Source: Neoarius graeffei
Lineage: Eukaryota > Chordata > Actinopteri > Siluriformes > Ariidae
Length of the DNA: 64,000 bases
Assembly (NCBI RefSeq): GCF_027579695.1
Contig: NC_083576.1
Span: 41,775,260-41,839,259 of the forward strand
Direction of reading: 5' to 3'
Made by a program: the position numbers and the translations under genes. Shown piece after piece: positions 11,745 through 23,025 of the stretch; position 1 is the stretch's first letter, and each line of letters begins with the position of its first letter. The notes under the pieces are model-generated. The model did no database searches, was not told the origin of the DNA, and worked only from the letters and a program-made list of their open reading frames with translations.

Positions 11745-12327
11745 TTTATATATGGCTACGCTATCCCGTTTGTTCATGACTATGTTTTGATTACTGCATT
11801 TTGTATTTTTCTTTTTTCTTTACTGTTCAGAATAAAGCAATCAGTCAATCAATATATTTTTATATATATTGATTCATATATTCATTTTTTTATGCTTTCT
11901 TTGTTCTTGCAGGGATTCCATTTCTAAGATAAAGACAGTAAAGACAGAGAGCCAGTGGAATTTGTTCCCTACCATGCCTCCACACTGAGAATTATTTAAT
12001 TTAAATGAAGTAACTAGTTTTGGACTGGCTGTCATTTTGTACTGAACTAAATACAGACACCTTCAGTTCTACAATGGTGCTGAAATCTGAGAGGATTTCA
12101 GTGCTTTGGAAACATCACCAATTGATGAGAATTAAGTCTCTTGTCAGCCTCCACCAGACCCAACATTAGGCCCTCCTGGACCTGCACTGCAACCAGCAGC
12201 AGTGATTTGAAACTATCATGCAAGAGCAGGCCAACAACTGAAAAGGTGCTCCAGATGTTGCTGCAACCCATAACTCCCCCAGCTGCCTTCCCTTCATCAA
12301 TGGCCACATCAGCCAGACCAGCCATAA
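11745..12327. other. unassigned sequence
   Basis: AT-rich to about 12,050, then GC-richer. No gene, splice-bounded exon or element end could be supported. Confidence 0.4.
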
Positions 12328-12627
12328 CCAGGGGCGTCGTAGTGGGGAGAAAAGGGGGACTGAGTTACCAGGGCCCCAAGTGGAGGGAGGGCCCTTAAGG
12401 AGTTTATAATTTTACTTTCCTTTAAATATCAATACCATTTAAAGATCACAATATATGTTGCTACAGTAACTAATGTAAATGTAATGTTTTGGGTAAATAA
12501 ATCGTTTGATTAATGGATTGAATTGTGTGTCCTAGCCTACATATAGTGTCTGGGGACAAACCCCCCCCCCCCTTGCACGAAATGGCTTAGTCCGCTTTCA
12601 CCGGGCTTTTTAACTCGGCGCATTTAA

Positions 12628-13233
12628 GGCAGCTGGGCCATAGAAGGTTCACGCTGCACGCTACACGTTCACGTGAAGAACCGGACCCTGGGCCATTAAA
12701 CTTCATGCTTGGATGTTCACGTGTTGCGCCTGTTCTACTTTGACCGAGTAACCAACAATATGGACTCTTCGGATGACGACGATTGCCTCATTCTGCTTTT
12801 ACTGAGACAGAGGAAGAGAAAAAGGAACAGAATTTGGAGCCGAGAACACTTCCTTCTGAGAGAAACCCGTGGTGAATTTCACCGAACATTCTATAATCTG
12901 CTTGACAATCCCGATGAAGAACTATTTTTCAATTATACCATTCAATTATATTTTTTCTGAAGTTTTCCCCTGAAAGCATAGAGTTATCTCCCTAGACCCG
13001 TTCTGATTGGCTGGCGCGGCGGTGACCGCATGCATTGACTGGAATTTCCATCTTCACGCCTAGAAAAAAGTGTGTATGTTCATTTCTCGCTTCACGCGTG
13101 AAGTGTGCAGCGTGCAACGTGAACGCCGTTCTATGGCCCAGAGCAAGTCATGCTACGTTTGTCCACTTTTCTTTACACGCGTGTAGCGTGCAGCATGCAG
13201 CGTGCAGCGTGAACCTTCTATGGCCCAGCTGCC
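12628..13233 (+). mobile_element. Harbinger MITE with transposase N-terminus
   Basis: Near-perfect inverted ends GGCAGCTGGGCCATAGAAGG, with TAA duplicated at 12,625-12,627 and 13,234-13,236. About 600 bp long. Subterminal regions carry repeated CGTGCAGCGTGAAC/GTTCACG motifs on both arms. It has landed inside the hAT remnant and is therefore younger. Confidence 0.85.
12760..12960 (+). pseudogene. Harbinger transposase N-terminal fragment
   Basis: A 66-residue frame starts at the ATG at 12,760. It opens with an acidic MDSSDDDDC stretch, then a basic LLRQRKRKRNR patch, then WSREHFLLRETRGEFHR, which resembles the N-terminus of HARBI1-type transposases. The nuclease DDE domain is absent through internal deletion. 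The frame closes just after a FFNYTIQ segment. Transcription could still yield the short basic peptide; whether it does is unknown. Confidence 0.6.
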
Positions 13234-13296
13234 TAACGTAGCGTCCATTCTGCTGAAGCAGCGCATGCGCATTGTAGGCTATCTGTGCTATGGAAG

Positions 13297-13434
13297 ATGA
13301 TGCACAAGAAAACAAAATCCGGTTTTCAGAAACGAAAAGAGAGGCAGGAAAGAGACAAGAAAAGAAATGAGGGAAAGCAATTGCTCACAAACTTCTTTCC
13401 CAAGAAAAGTGAGCCGAAATGTGAAAGCAAATAG
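13297..13434 (+). pseudogene. hAT transposase N-terminal peptide
   Basis: A 45-residue frame: a basic KRKERQERDKKR stretch, then LLTNFFPKKSE. This resembles the extreme N-terminus of fish hAT transposases related to ZMYM1-like proteins, which start with a lysine-rich helix before a TTF-type zinc finger. The finger and catalytic domain are missing here. Confidence 0.5.
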
Positions 13435-13439
13435 CCTAC

Positions 13440-14382
13440 ATTAAATGAACACCCGCCGTGGTTATAAATGCTTCAATACCACCGCGATTGTCAGTGCTAA
13501 AAACTGCACAACACAAAATTAGAAATAACATGATGCCTTTTTTGTTTGCATTGCAATAGTATTCTAATCGAAAATTAAATTAATATTTATTATTGGGCCA
13601 TTACATAATTAGGCTAATAGCCTAATTTAGTCTCAATGTCACAGGTTCATAAGGGTAGGCTGTCAAATTAGTAGCAAAGCTAACTTGTGAAACGCATGGC
13701 ACTCAGTTTCAGAGACTGTTCTGTTTAATATACCGCTATTTGTAGTGCTGTGAAATGCAGAGTTATAAGGTTATTTGCAGTTCTCTGCTGCCATCTACTG
13801 GCAAATGTTGGTAGTGTTTCGCATTTAAGACGTCAACTGATGATGTCATATTCATTGGACATTATTCTACTTGGGAAACGGAGCATGGTGCTCCACTCTT
13901 GCTCAACAGTTCTAACGTTACAAGCCACAAGTTACAAGTTTGTCCTGTTTTCCTGAGCTTCAAGGTTGTTTTTGAAGGCATCGTTGTTAGGTTTGTAATT
14001 TATTAAATGCTTATGAATGACTTAGTTAACCTTTCAGTACAAGACTGTATGTTACGTTACATTCTGGCTAAGCTAACCTGGCCTTAACTAGCTCTGTTAA
14101 ATCGCATTCTGAATGGATTGTATTTATTTCTTAGTTTTACCCTACTTCAGCGACCATAAAGAGTGAATTGGAACCTGTCGTCTGTGTGGTTTGATGGAGA
14201 GGGATTAACTAGCTGTTGACCCTGGCAAGGCGTTGGGGCAGAACAGTACAGTAAAACGACATCTTCTGGCGGGCTAATCTTTGTGCCTGGAGGATAGAAC
14301 AACACTGTGGGAGCAACGCACCCAACAGAATCACCGCAGCCGGATTATCTTCTCAAGTGAGCATGGCAAGATCGATGTCAAG
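13440..14382 (+). other. probable 5' leader or LTR region of the BEL/Pao element
   Basis: No gene. A possible LTR start TGTGAAATGCAG lies near 13,750, and CTGCCATCTACTGG follows. The segment leads into the gag start at 14,383. It does not visibly match the 3' candidate LTR at about 20,287, so its identity is uncertain. 13,440-13,740 may still belong to the hAT remnant. Confidence 0.3.
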
Positions 14383-14899
14383 ATGTCGGCAAAGGCTTCG
14401 ACCACAGGATCCATTAAAACCAGATCCAGTGCATCTTGTTCATCTAAAAAGTCTTCAAGCTCCTCCACTAGCAAAATAGCTGCTGCTCAAGCACGGGCAG
14501 AAGCAGAGGTGGCAAAAACTGAAGCAGCATTTGCTGCAAAAGAGAATGAACTGAAATTGAAACAAGCAGAATTAGAGTTAGAAAATAAGCGTTTGGAAAT
14601 GAAGCTGGATAAAGTTTGCCTTGATAAACGAGCTGCAGCTACGGCAGCCGAAGTAGAAGTCTTATGCCGCTTTTCCACTACCAACGCAGCTGAGTTGGGC
14701 TGAGTCGAGCTGAGTGGGGCTGTTGGAGTTGCATTTCGACTACAACCGCGCTGAACCGTGCTGGCTGGAAGTGGGTGGACACATTGGGTGGAGTTAGCGA
14801 AAGTGGGTGGACGTCACATGATGTCGTTAGGCGGCGCAAACAGTGACATCAGTGATCTTTTAAGCGGTAGTCTCACGACCTGGATAGTAAACAATAAAC

Positions 14900-15028
14900 A
14901 TGGAGGACATGGAGTCGTTAGTGTTGCTGGTCTTGGTGCTGTGGCTTGTTGTCACCGACAACGCCAACAGATACTGGCAAGAGCATATAGATGAGGCAAG
15001 GCGCATAAGGCTTCAGAAATTCTCGTAA
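14900..15028 (+). pseudogene. short N-terminal ORF in Harbinger element
   Basis: A 42-residue frame from ATG 14,900: MEDMESLVLLVLVLW, then TDNANRYWQEHIDEARR. It follows a promoter-like TTTTAAGC region. The hydrophobic start plus the charged helix look like a transposon protein first exon, but the family assignment of the peptide is a guess. No downstream transposase follows. Confidence 0.4.
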
Positions 15029-15189
15029 TTCGTAATTATTCTTCTTCCGGGTTTACGGTGTTTACGGATCCCAGCGTGCTCGCAGGGCGTGTGTGGGTGT
15101 GTGAGGACACTCCTCCTCACCAATCAGTGCACAGGGGAGTGTCTCCTCACGCCCCTAGCCCCACTCGGCTCGGTTTGGCTCGCTTCAGC

Positions 15190-15612
15190 CCTACTTACAT
15201 GTTGATCCTGGGATTGAGATGCTGGCCTCTTCTGCCCCTCGGACCTGCTTGATCCATCCTGGTGCCCTGTGTCTGGTCGGAGTTTTATTGCCCCACTCCT
15301 GTGAAGGACGGCCCCATGAGGACAGTTGAGGGTTATACCTGTTAAAACTGTTAATATTATAGTCAGGCTGTCTGTTGTTGCCCAAATGAGGATGGGTTCC
15401 CTTTTGAGTCTGGTTCCTCTCGAGGTTTCTTCCTCATGTCGTCTGAGGGAGTTTTTCCTTGCCACCGTCGCCACAGGCTTGCTCATTGGGGATAGATTAG
15501 GGATAAAATTAGCTCATGTTTTAAGTTGTTCAAATTCTGTAAAGCTGCTTTGCGACAATGTTTATTGTTAAAAGCGCTGTACAAATAAACTTGATTTGAT
15601 TTGATTTGATAC
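15190..15612 (+). mobile_element. L2-type LINE 3' UTR fragment
   Basis: Contains the conserved L2-type 3' segment CTCGAGGTTTCTTCCTCATG, GGGAGTTTTTCCTTGCCACC and AAAGCTGCTTTGCGACAATG, ending GCGCTGTACAAATAAACTTG and (ATTTG)n. Only the untranslated tail is present: a 5'-truncated insertion into the Harbinger element. Confidence 0.8.
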
Positions 15613-17515
15613 TCCAAAACCGTGCGAGTTTTGGGTGCTAAGCAGGGCTGAAGCGAGCTGAGTCGTGCTGCTCTGAGGTAGTCGAAATGCGAGCCGTGTT
15701 GGGCTGAAGTGAGCTGAAGTGAGCTGAAGCAAGCTGAAAAAGGGTAGTGGAAAAGGGCCATTAGAGGCAGCAGCGCAACAGGAATTTGAGCAGGATTTCA
15801 GTGACATTGATGTGCCAACTGATGACTCGAAAGCACACACCAAAGACTATTTTGAAGGAGTTGCTAAATACACTTCAGCCGTGCACATACAGAGTGCTCC
15901 TGCTAGCATTCCAGACATGCAGACTTCTGAATATACACACACTGTTGTTTCTTACCACACTGTAAATAAATTACTCCCTCAGCAGAACTGTGCACTGCAC
16001 TACACACAGCACGCCCAAACCACAACTCTGCCTATAGCCCTAGTGCAAGAACAGTGTGAGCCACAATTCCAGCAAACTGACTGCGTGCCTACAATGACAC
16101 CCCACCCTGAGATGGTGCATCAGCCTTTAGGAAATGGCTATGGTAACACTGCATATAACAAGCCATTAGACAATCCCCACTCACTACCTAGCGCTGCTTA
16201 CCAGCAGAGAAGCCCTGTGCATGCTAAGTTTAATGAAAACAGAGGAATGTCAGACTTTGTCAGATTCATGGCCCGGCTTGAGCTTATCTCCACTGGGCTT
16301 ATGCAGTTCAATGACCGCCCTGAATGCTTTAGAGCTTGGAAAGCATCCTTCATGAACTCTATCAGAGACCTTAACCTACCAGCTAGTGAGCAGCTTGATC
16401 TTCTTGTGAAATGGTTAGACAAGGACTCAGCCGAACATGCTAGGCGCATGAGGACTGTTCATGTGAATCATCCAGAATATGGACTCAGGGCTGTGTGGGA
16501 TCGGCTCTATGAGTACTATGGAGCACCAGAGGTCATCGAAAGCTCCTTGTTCAAGAGGCTTGAGAGCTTCCCCAAGGTACAGAACAAAGATGGGCGCAAA
16601 CTAAGAGAACTGGGGGACTTACTGATGGAAGTACAGGCTGCCAAAGCTGATGGGGACCTGTTTGGCCTTGGCTATCTAGACACACCGCACGGGGTTAACC
16701 CTATCGTGCAGAAACTGCTATTCTACCTGCAGGAAAAGTGGTTCACGCAAGGGTTCAACTATAAGGAACAACATAGGACTCCCTACCCCCCATTTAGCTT
16801 CTTTGTGAACTTTGTGTGCCAACAGGCGAGAATGCACAATGGCCCCGGCTTTACGCTGGCTGAACCCAACAATGAACATCATGGTCATATCAAGCCGGCG
16901 CTAAAGTTAGAGAGTCAGAGGGCAGTAGCTGTTTTCAAGACTGGGGTGTCTCCTAATGACCCACACACACCCGCTGATTCCCCATCTGCAAGTATGTCCA
17001 CTAGCAGAGAGGACCCAGCAAAACATTGTCTCCTGCACAACAAACCCCACCCCCTACACAAATGCCGTGGGTTTAGAGATAAGTCTATAGAGGAAAGAAA
17101 GGCACTCTTAAAGAAACATAGAGTGTGCTGCAAAGTCATACACTTGGCAAAGAACTGTAATGACGAGGTAAGCTGCACAGAGTGTGGAAGCAACATGCAT
17201 GTTGCAGCGCTACACCCCGGCTCAGCACTGAAAGCCAACAGCTCGGCAGACCCTGCACCGGAGGGTTGCGGGGAGGCTGCTATCTCAGCTTCATGCACCA
17301 AGGTGTGTGGAAAAGACATCTCAGGACGCTCCTATTCGAAAATATGCCTTGTAAAGGTGTACCCAGACACTCACTCTGATGCGGCAGTCTGTATGTATGC
17401 CATATTAGATGACCAAAGTAACCGATCGCTTGCGCGATCTGAGTTCAGTGTTTTCAACATCTTAAGACGTCCCTCACCATACTCCCTGAAAACGTGCAGG
17501 AACGATAGAGACTGA

Positions 17516-18497
17516 AGGCAGACAAGTACGCGGCTTCATAGTAGAACCTGTAGATGGCAGCATTGCACTCTCACTACCACCGCTGATCGAATGTAACGAA
17601 ATCCCGAACAATCGGACAGAAATTCCCACACCTGAGGTTGCCTCCAGCCACACCCACTTAAAACACCTGTCAAAGCACATCCCAGATCTTGATCCACAAG
17701 TTCCCATCTTACTCTTGTTGGGTCAAGACATTATCAGAGCCCACAAAGTGCGATGACAGGTGAACAGCCCACACAATGCACGCTATGCCCAGAAGCTGGA
17801 CCTGGGTTGGGTGATTGTGGGGGATGTGTGCATTGGGGACATGCATAAGCCGCTCCTTGTCCATTCCTACTACACCAATGTGCTGAGAAACAGATGCCCT
17901 TCTCTCTTTCAGCCATGCCCAAACAGCTACACGGTGAAGGAGAGATACTGTGACACTGAACCCATCTCACACTCTCTCCTGCATGGATACAGTCACACAA
18001 AAGGAATACAGAACACCTCAGACAATGATGTGTTTCAAACAACCAAGGATGATGAAACAGAGGCCCCATCCATTGAGGACTTGCAGTTTCTGGGCATCAT
18101 GAAGTCTACAAGGACGAGAGGAACAACTGGGTGGCTCCCCTGCCTTTCAGAGCTCACCGGTCACAGCTGCCTGACAATCGCGCACAAGCACTGGAACGCC
18201 TCAACTCACTGCAGCGTTCTTTCAAAAGAAAGCCTGAAATGAGAAAACAGTTTGTCACATTCATGGAAAAGATATTTCAGAATGGACATGCTGAAGAAGC
18301 TGTGTCCAGATGATAAGGGTGTTGTCCGAGACGTCCAAGTGAGGATTTGTCATAGCCGCCCCATCGGCCTGTCCCAAGCAAGGAAGGACAAGGAGCCGTG
18401 TCCTTCCACGATCTTACGCAGGGATGTCAGGAGGCTGGTGGTGTTACTGCCCGTAGAGGAGCAGGAGGGGGTTTCGCTTGCTCCCCTGGATACCTAA
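17516..18497 (+). pseudogene. BEL/Pao Pol remnant with RT and most of integrase deleted
   Basis: Reading frames continue the Pao protease and linker: LLLLGQDIIRAHKVR, then QVNSPHNARYAQKLDLGWV (about 17,700-17,815), then DDETEAPSIEDLQFLGI. A TGA interrupts at 17,753-17,755. After about 18,300 (FMEKIFQNGHAEEA) the sequence jumps to GVVRDVQVR and RRDVRRLVVLLPVEEQ, which normally end the Pao integrase region. The whole RT, RNase H and integrase core, several kb, are therefore missing. The copy depends on other elements for movement. Confidence 0.75.
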
Positions 18498-18634
18498 GAG
18501 GTGCTAGAATTGTGGACACTTGAATATGGGACTTACACTGAATCTGTTTTACTGAACAGTTATCTGCGGTTTCTTTATTTTGTCACCCGAGAGGTTTTGC
18601 ATATTCTGTGTATTACATTGTTGTATTAATAATA

Positions 18635-20237
18635 CAACCCCGAGTCCAAAAAAGTTGGGACAAAGTACAAATTGTAAATAAAAATGGAATGCAAGGATGT
18701 GGAAGTTTCAAAATTCAATATTTTATTCAGAATAGAACATAGATGACATATCACATTTTCACAGTTTAAACATTTATCATTTAAAGAGAAAAATTAGGTG
18801 ATTTTAAATTTCATGACAACAACACATCTCAAAAAAGTTGGGACAAGGCCATGTTTACCACTGTGAGACATCCCCTTTTCTCTTTACAACAGTCTGTAAA
18901 CGTCTGGGGACTGAGGAGACAAGTTGCTCAAGTTTAGGGATAGGAATGTTAACCCATTCTTGTCTAATGTAGGATTCTAGCTGCTCAACTGTCTTAGGTC
19001 TTTTTTGTCGTATCTTCTGTTTTATGATGCGCCAAATGTTTTCTATGGGTGAAAGATCTGGACTGCAGGCTGGCCGGTTCAGTACCCGGACCCTTCTTCT
19101 ACGCAGCCATGATGCTGTAATTGATGCAGTATGTGGTTTGGAATTGTCACGTTGGAAAATGCAAGGTCTTCCCTGAAAGAGACGTCGTCTGGATGGGAGC
19201 ATATGTTGCTCTAGAACCTGGATATACCTTTCAGCATTGATGGTGTCTTTCCAGATGTGTAAGCTGCCCATGCCACACGCACTAATGCAACCCCATACCA
19301 TCAGAGATGCAGGCTTCTGAACTGAGCGCTGATAACAACTTGGGTCGTCCTTCTCCTCTTTAGTCCGAATGACATGGTGTCCCTGATTTCCATAAAGAAC
19401 TTCAAATTTTCATTTGTCTGACCACAGAACAGTTTTCCATTTTGCCACAGTCCATTTTAAATGAGCCTTGGCCCAGAGAAGACGTCTGTGCTTCTGGATC
19501 GTGTTTAGATACAGCTTCTTCTTTGAACTATAGAGTTTTAGCTGGCAACGGTGGATGGCACAGTGAATTGTGTTCACAGATAATGTTCTCTGGAAATATT
19601 CCTGAACCCATTTTGTGATTTCCAATACAGAAGCATGCCTGTATGTGATGCAGTGCCGTCTAAGGGCCCGAAGATCACGGGCACCCAGTATGGTTTTCCG
19701 GCCTTGACCCTTACGCAGAGATTCTTCCAGATTATCTGAATCTTTTGATGTTATTATGCACTGTAGATGATGATATGTTCAAACTCTTTGCAATTTTAGA
19801 CTGTCGAACTCCTTTCTGATATTGCTCCACTATTTGTCGGTGCAGAATTAGGGGGATTGGTGATCCTCTTCCCATCTTTACTTCTGAGAGCCGCTGCCAC
19901 TCCACGATGCTCTTTTTATACCCAGTCATGTTGATGACCTATTGCCAATTGACCTAATGAGTTGCAATTTGGTCCTCCAGCTGTTCCTTTTTTGTACCTT
20001 TAACTTTTCCAGCCTCTTATTGCCCCTGTCCCAACTTTTTTGAGATGTGTTGCTGTCATGAAATTTCAAATGAGCCAATATTTGGCATGAAACTCCAAAA
20101 TGTCTCACTTTCAACATTTGATATGTTGTCTATGTTCTATTGTGAATATGATATCAGTTTTTGAGATTTGTAAATTATTGCATTCCATTTTTATTTACAA
20201 TTTGTACTTTGTCCCAACTTTTTTGGAATCGGGGTTG
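18635..20237 (-). mobile_element. Tc1-like transposon, family 1, copy B
   Basis: Ends CAACCCCGAGTCC...GGAATCGGGGTTG with TA on both sides (18,633-18,634; 20,238-20,239). The IR/DR repeats are preserved. It lies in the 3' untranslated part of the BEL element, between its Pol end and the candidate 3' LTR. Confidence 0.93.
18855..19929 (-). pseudogene. Tc1 transposase, decayed
   Basis: Same protein as in copy A, but the span is not a multiple of three and several stops break it. At the first catalytic motif SDES has become SDK followed by TGA (near 19,410), and the second reads QRDNSKPH. Older than copies A, C and D by the number of visible defects. Confidence 0.85.
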
Positions 20238-20286
20238 TAGTTATTGTAGCCTACTTGGTAAGGGACAAGTAGCCCAAGTGGGAGGT

Positions 20287-20780
20287 GTGAAGTTATCCCA
20301 CATTTGTTTAATTTCATAGTGACCTCTTGTGGTAGCAATCCCCCCTGTAGGTTATTTGGGGCTGATGTAGTAACCTGCCGGATCTTCTTTTGAAAATATG
20401 CCATTGTTTTGACTGGTGAAGCTGAGCTGGTGAGTTAAGAGATGTATACAATGTGATTACAATTTATGTTGAATATTATAGTTATGTTAATGTATGCGGA
20501 TTGTACAGTAGATAATATGTCCGTGTCATTAATATTGTGGCTTTGTTCATTTTGTGTCATTTCAGTTGATTACCTGGCGAACGGCACAGTTACTGTTCAG
20601 ATGTCTGCTTATGGAAAAATAAACATGTGGAAGACAGTAATCGGATGTCCGAGCTTGAGTGTGACACTGTTTCATCAGTTAAGAACACCCTGTACGGTGG
20701 GAGTTATTAAATTAATGTAGTTAGTTTAATAAAACCATACACACAGGATTGATTGGATTTCAAACTCGCACACAACAACA
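20287..20780 (+). other. candidate 3' LTR of the BEL/Pao element
   Basis: A purine-rich stretch AAGTGGGAGG directly precedes TGTGAAGTTATCCC, the arrangement of a polypurine tract next to an LTR start. The segment ends near CACACAACAACA. No matching 5' copy was found, so the limits are tentative. Confidence 0.35.
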
Positions 20781-20784
20781 GTGG

Positions 20785-21418
20785 CTGATATGAGCTACAG
20801 CCTCATTGAGGCTATTTTTTTTTTACCATGAACAATGAACTCAATACAGGTGAATGTTGACTAAGTGAAATGGCTCCTTTCTGCAGCAAGGAGTCAATAA
20901 TCTCAGATCAGCCCTATAGGGTCTGTAATCAGATTTTCGTACAACAATCAGCAGTGCAGCATTTTTCATTACCCCAATATCAAAAGCATCTTTCACCCAG
21001 AGAGATTCTGGTATATGTGTCAGAAAAAGGAGTGAATCATCTGTGCCTGTGTGTACGAAAACCTCAGCCAAGAAAGAGGAAGCGTTTCTATAAATAGACT
21101 AACAGGCCTGCAAAACATTGACAACACAGAAAAATGGAAACTAGTATGTTTGTGAAGTTGGAGAGAAAAGTCTATTCTAGTTTTAACCTAGTCTGTCAGA
21201 TTCAACAAAGATTGCAGCCATGGAATCTATATATTTCCAACTACCAGAAGCCTTTGTGAAATGTAAGGAGCACTGCTAAACTGTGAAAGATATGCTTACT
21301 GTTGATCAAGCAGCAGCACATGCATGCAAATGAATTGAGGTCTCCAACATTCATGGAATAAAATTAGGAAAAAGAGTCTTATCAGTGGGGACCAAAATGA
21401 ATGAAAATTGGGGTAACT
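20785..21418. other. unassigned sequence
   Basis: A 75-residue open frame (20,870-21,097) ends in a basic RKRKRFYK. It has no recognisable domain or splice context, so I do not call a gene. The rest is AT-rich. Confidence 0.4.
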
Positions 21419-21419
21419 T

Positions 21420-23023
21420 CAGTGGGGCAAAAAAGTATTTAGTCAGTCACCAATTGTGCAAGTTCTCCCACTTAAAAAGATGAGAGAGGCCTGTAATTTT
21501 CATCATAGGTATACCTCAACTATGAGAGACAAAATGAGAAAAAAAAATCCAGAAAATCACATTGTCTGATTTTTAAAGAATTTATTTGCAAATTATGGTG
21601 GAAAATAAGTATTTGGTCAATAACAAAAGTTTATCTCAATACTTTGTTATATACCCTTTGTTGGCAATGACAGAGGTCAAACATTTTCTGTAAGTCTTCA
21701 CAAGGTTTTCACACACTGTTGCTGGTATTTTGGCCCATTCCTCCATGCAGATCTCCTCTAGAGCAGTGATGTTTTGGGGCTGTCGCTGGGCAACACGGAC
21801 TTTCAACTCCCTCCAAAGTTTTTCTATGGGGTGGAGATCTGGAGACTGGCTAGGCCACTCCAGGACCTTGAAATGCTTCTTACGAAGCCACTCCTTCATT
21901 GCCTGGGTGGTATGTTTGGGATTATTGCCATGCTGAAAGACCCAGCCACGTTTCATCTTCAATGCCCTTGCTGATGGAAGGAGGTTTTCACTCAAAATCT
22001 CACGATACATGGCCCCATTCATTCTTTCCTTTACACGGATCAGTCGTCCTGGTCCCTTTGCAGAAAAACAGCCCCAAAGCATGATGTTTCCACCCCCATG
22101 CTTCAAAGTAGGTATGGTGTTCTTTGGATGCAACTCAGCATTCTTTCTCCTTCAAACACGACAAGTTGAGTTTTTACCAAAAAGTTCTATTTTGGTTTCA
22201 TCTGACCATATGACATTCTCCCAATCCTCTTCTGGATCATCCAAATGCTCTCTAGCAAACTTCAGACGGGCCTGGACATGTACTGGCTTAAGCAGGGGGA
22301 CACGTCTGGCACTGCAGGATTTGAGTCCCTGGCGGCGTAGTGTGTTACTGATGGTAGCCTTTGTTACTTTGGTCCCAGCTCTCTGCAGGTCATTCACTAG
22401 GTCCCCCCGTGTGGTTCTGGGATTTTTGCTCACCGTTTTTGTGATCATTTTGACCCCACGGGGTGAGATCTTGCGTGGAGCCCCAAATCGAGGGAGATTA
22501 TCAGTGGTCTTGTATGTCTTCCATTTTCTAATAATTGCTCCCACAGTTGATTTCTTCACACCAAGCTGCTTACCTATTGCAGATTCAGTCTTCCCAGCCT
22601 GGTGCAGTTTTACAAGTTTGTTTCTGGTGTCCTTTGACAGCTCTTTGGTCTTGGCCATAGTGGAGTTTGGAGTGTGACTGTTTGAGGTTGTGGACAGGTG
22701 TCTTTTATACTGATAACGAGTTCAAACAGGTGCCATTAATACAGGTAACAAGTGGAGGACAGAGGAGCCTCTTAAAGAAGTTGTTACAGGTCTGTGAGAG
22801 CCAGAAATCTTGGTTGTTTGTAGGTGACCAAATACTTATTTTACCGAGGAATTTACCAATTAATTCATTAAAAATCCTACAATGTGATTTCCTGGATTCT
22901 TTCCCCCCATTCTGTCTCTCATAGTTGAAGTGTACCTATGATGAAAATTACAGGCCTCTCTCATCTTTTTAAGTGGGAGAACTTGCACAATTGTGGCTGA
23001 CTAAATACTTTTTTGCCCCACTG
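21420..23023 (-). mobile_element. Tc1-like transposon, family 2, copy E
   Basis: Ends CAGTGGGGCAAAAAAGTATT with the inverse at 23,004-23,023. TA follows on the right (23,024-23,025); the left flank reads TT. Second-level repeats AAATAAGTATTTGGTCA lie inside both ends. Confidence 0.93.
21636..22658 (-). pseudogene. Tc1 transposase, family 2, single stop
   Basis: A 341-codon frame from ATG 22,658 to TGA 21,636-21,638. Helix-turn-helix region [19 protein letters not shown] near the N-terminus; basic linker; DDE core with [11 protein letters not shown], the second Asp in GNNPKHT (the usual DNDPKHT Asp is changed to Gly-Asn here) and [11 protein letters not shown]. One in-frame stop at 22,152-22,154 (codon 169), where copy F has TGG. 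So it has one nonsense change plus a probable catalytic-site change. Confidence 0.88.
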
Positions 23024-23025
23024 TA

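Larger units (their letters stand above)
12329..13440 (+). mobile_element. hAT-type transposon remnant (5' part)
   Basis: It begins with GGGGCGTCGTAGTGGGGAG, resembling a known type of fish hAT end, and contains a short N-terminal transposase ORF at 13,297-13,434. The middle is occupied by a Harbinger MITE (12,628-13,233). The 3' end could not be located; the catalytic and dimerisation regions are absent. Confidence 0.5.
14665..15760. mobile_element. Harbinger-type element inserted in BEL gag
   Basis: Ends: TGCCGCTTTTCCACTACC on the left and TGGCCCTTTTCCACTACC inward from the right. TTA is duplicated at 14,662-14,664 and 15,761-15,763. Removing the element and one TTA restores the gag frame exactly. 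It contains a LINE tail (15,190-15,612). A related arm fills 1-524. Confidence 0.8.
14383..17515 (+). pseudogene. BEL/Pao retrotransposon Gag and protease region
   Basis: The frame starts at ATG 14,383 with a Ser-rich then Ala/Glu/Lys-rich coiled-coil stretch (to 14,664). It is interrupted by a Harbinger element and resumes in the same frame at 15,761 to 17,515. Features in order: coiled coil; a capsid-like middle (FRAWKASFMNSI, near 16,330); a Cys/His zinc-binding region (17,025-17,220; CLLHNKPHPLHKC, then C..C...H motifs ending HVAALHPG), typical of Pao; and the start of the aspartic protease (AILDDQSNRS, near 17,400). Gag packages the RNA and the protease would cut the polyprotein. The frame is lost near 17,470-17,515. 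Confidence 0.8.

Noticed and set aside
11503..11927. Open frames with long Tyr-Ile runs
   Set aside because: Produced by the (TA)n microsatellite read in frame.
12098..12398. Overlapping open frames on both strands
   Set aside because: No conserved motif; probably chance or a very old repeat.
20870..21097. 75-residue frame with a basic end as a host gene
   Set aside because: No domain, no splice or promoter context, and surrounded by mobile elements.
22009..22677. 222-residue open frame on the plus strand (and similar at 28,253-28,735)
   Set aside because: Antisense shadow of the family-2 Tc1 transposase.
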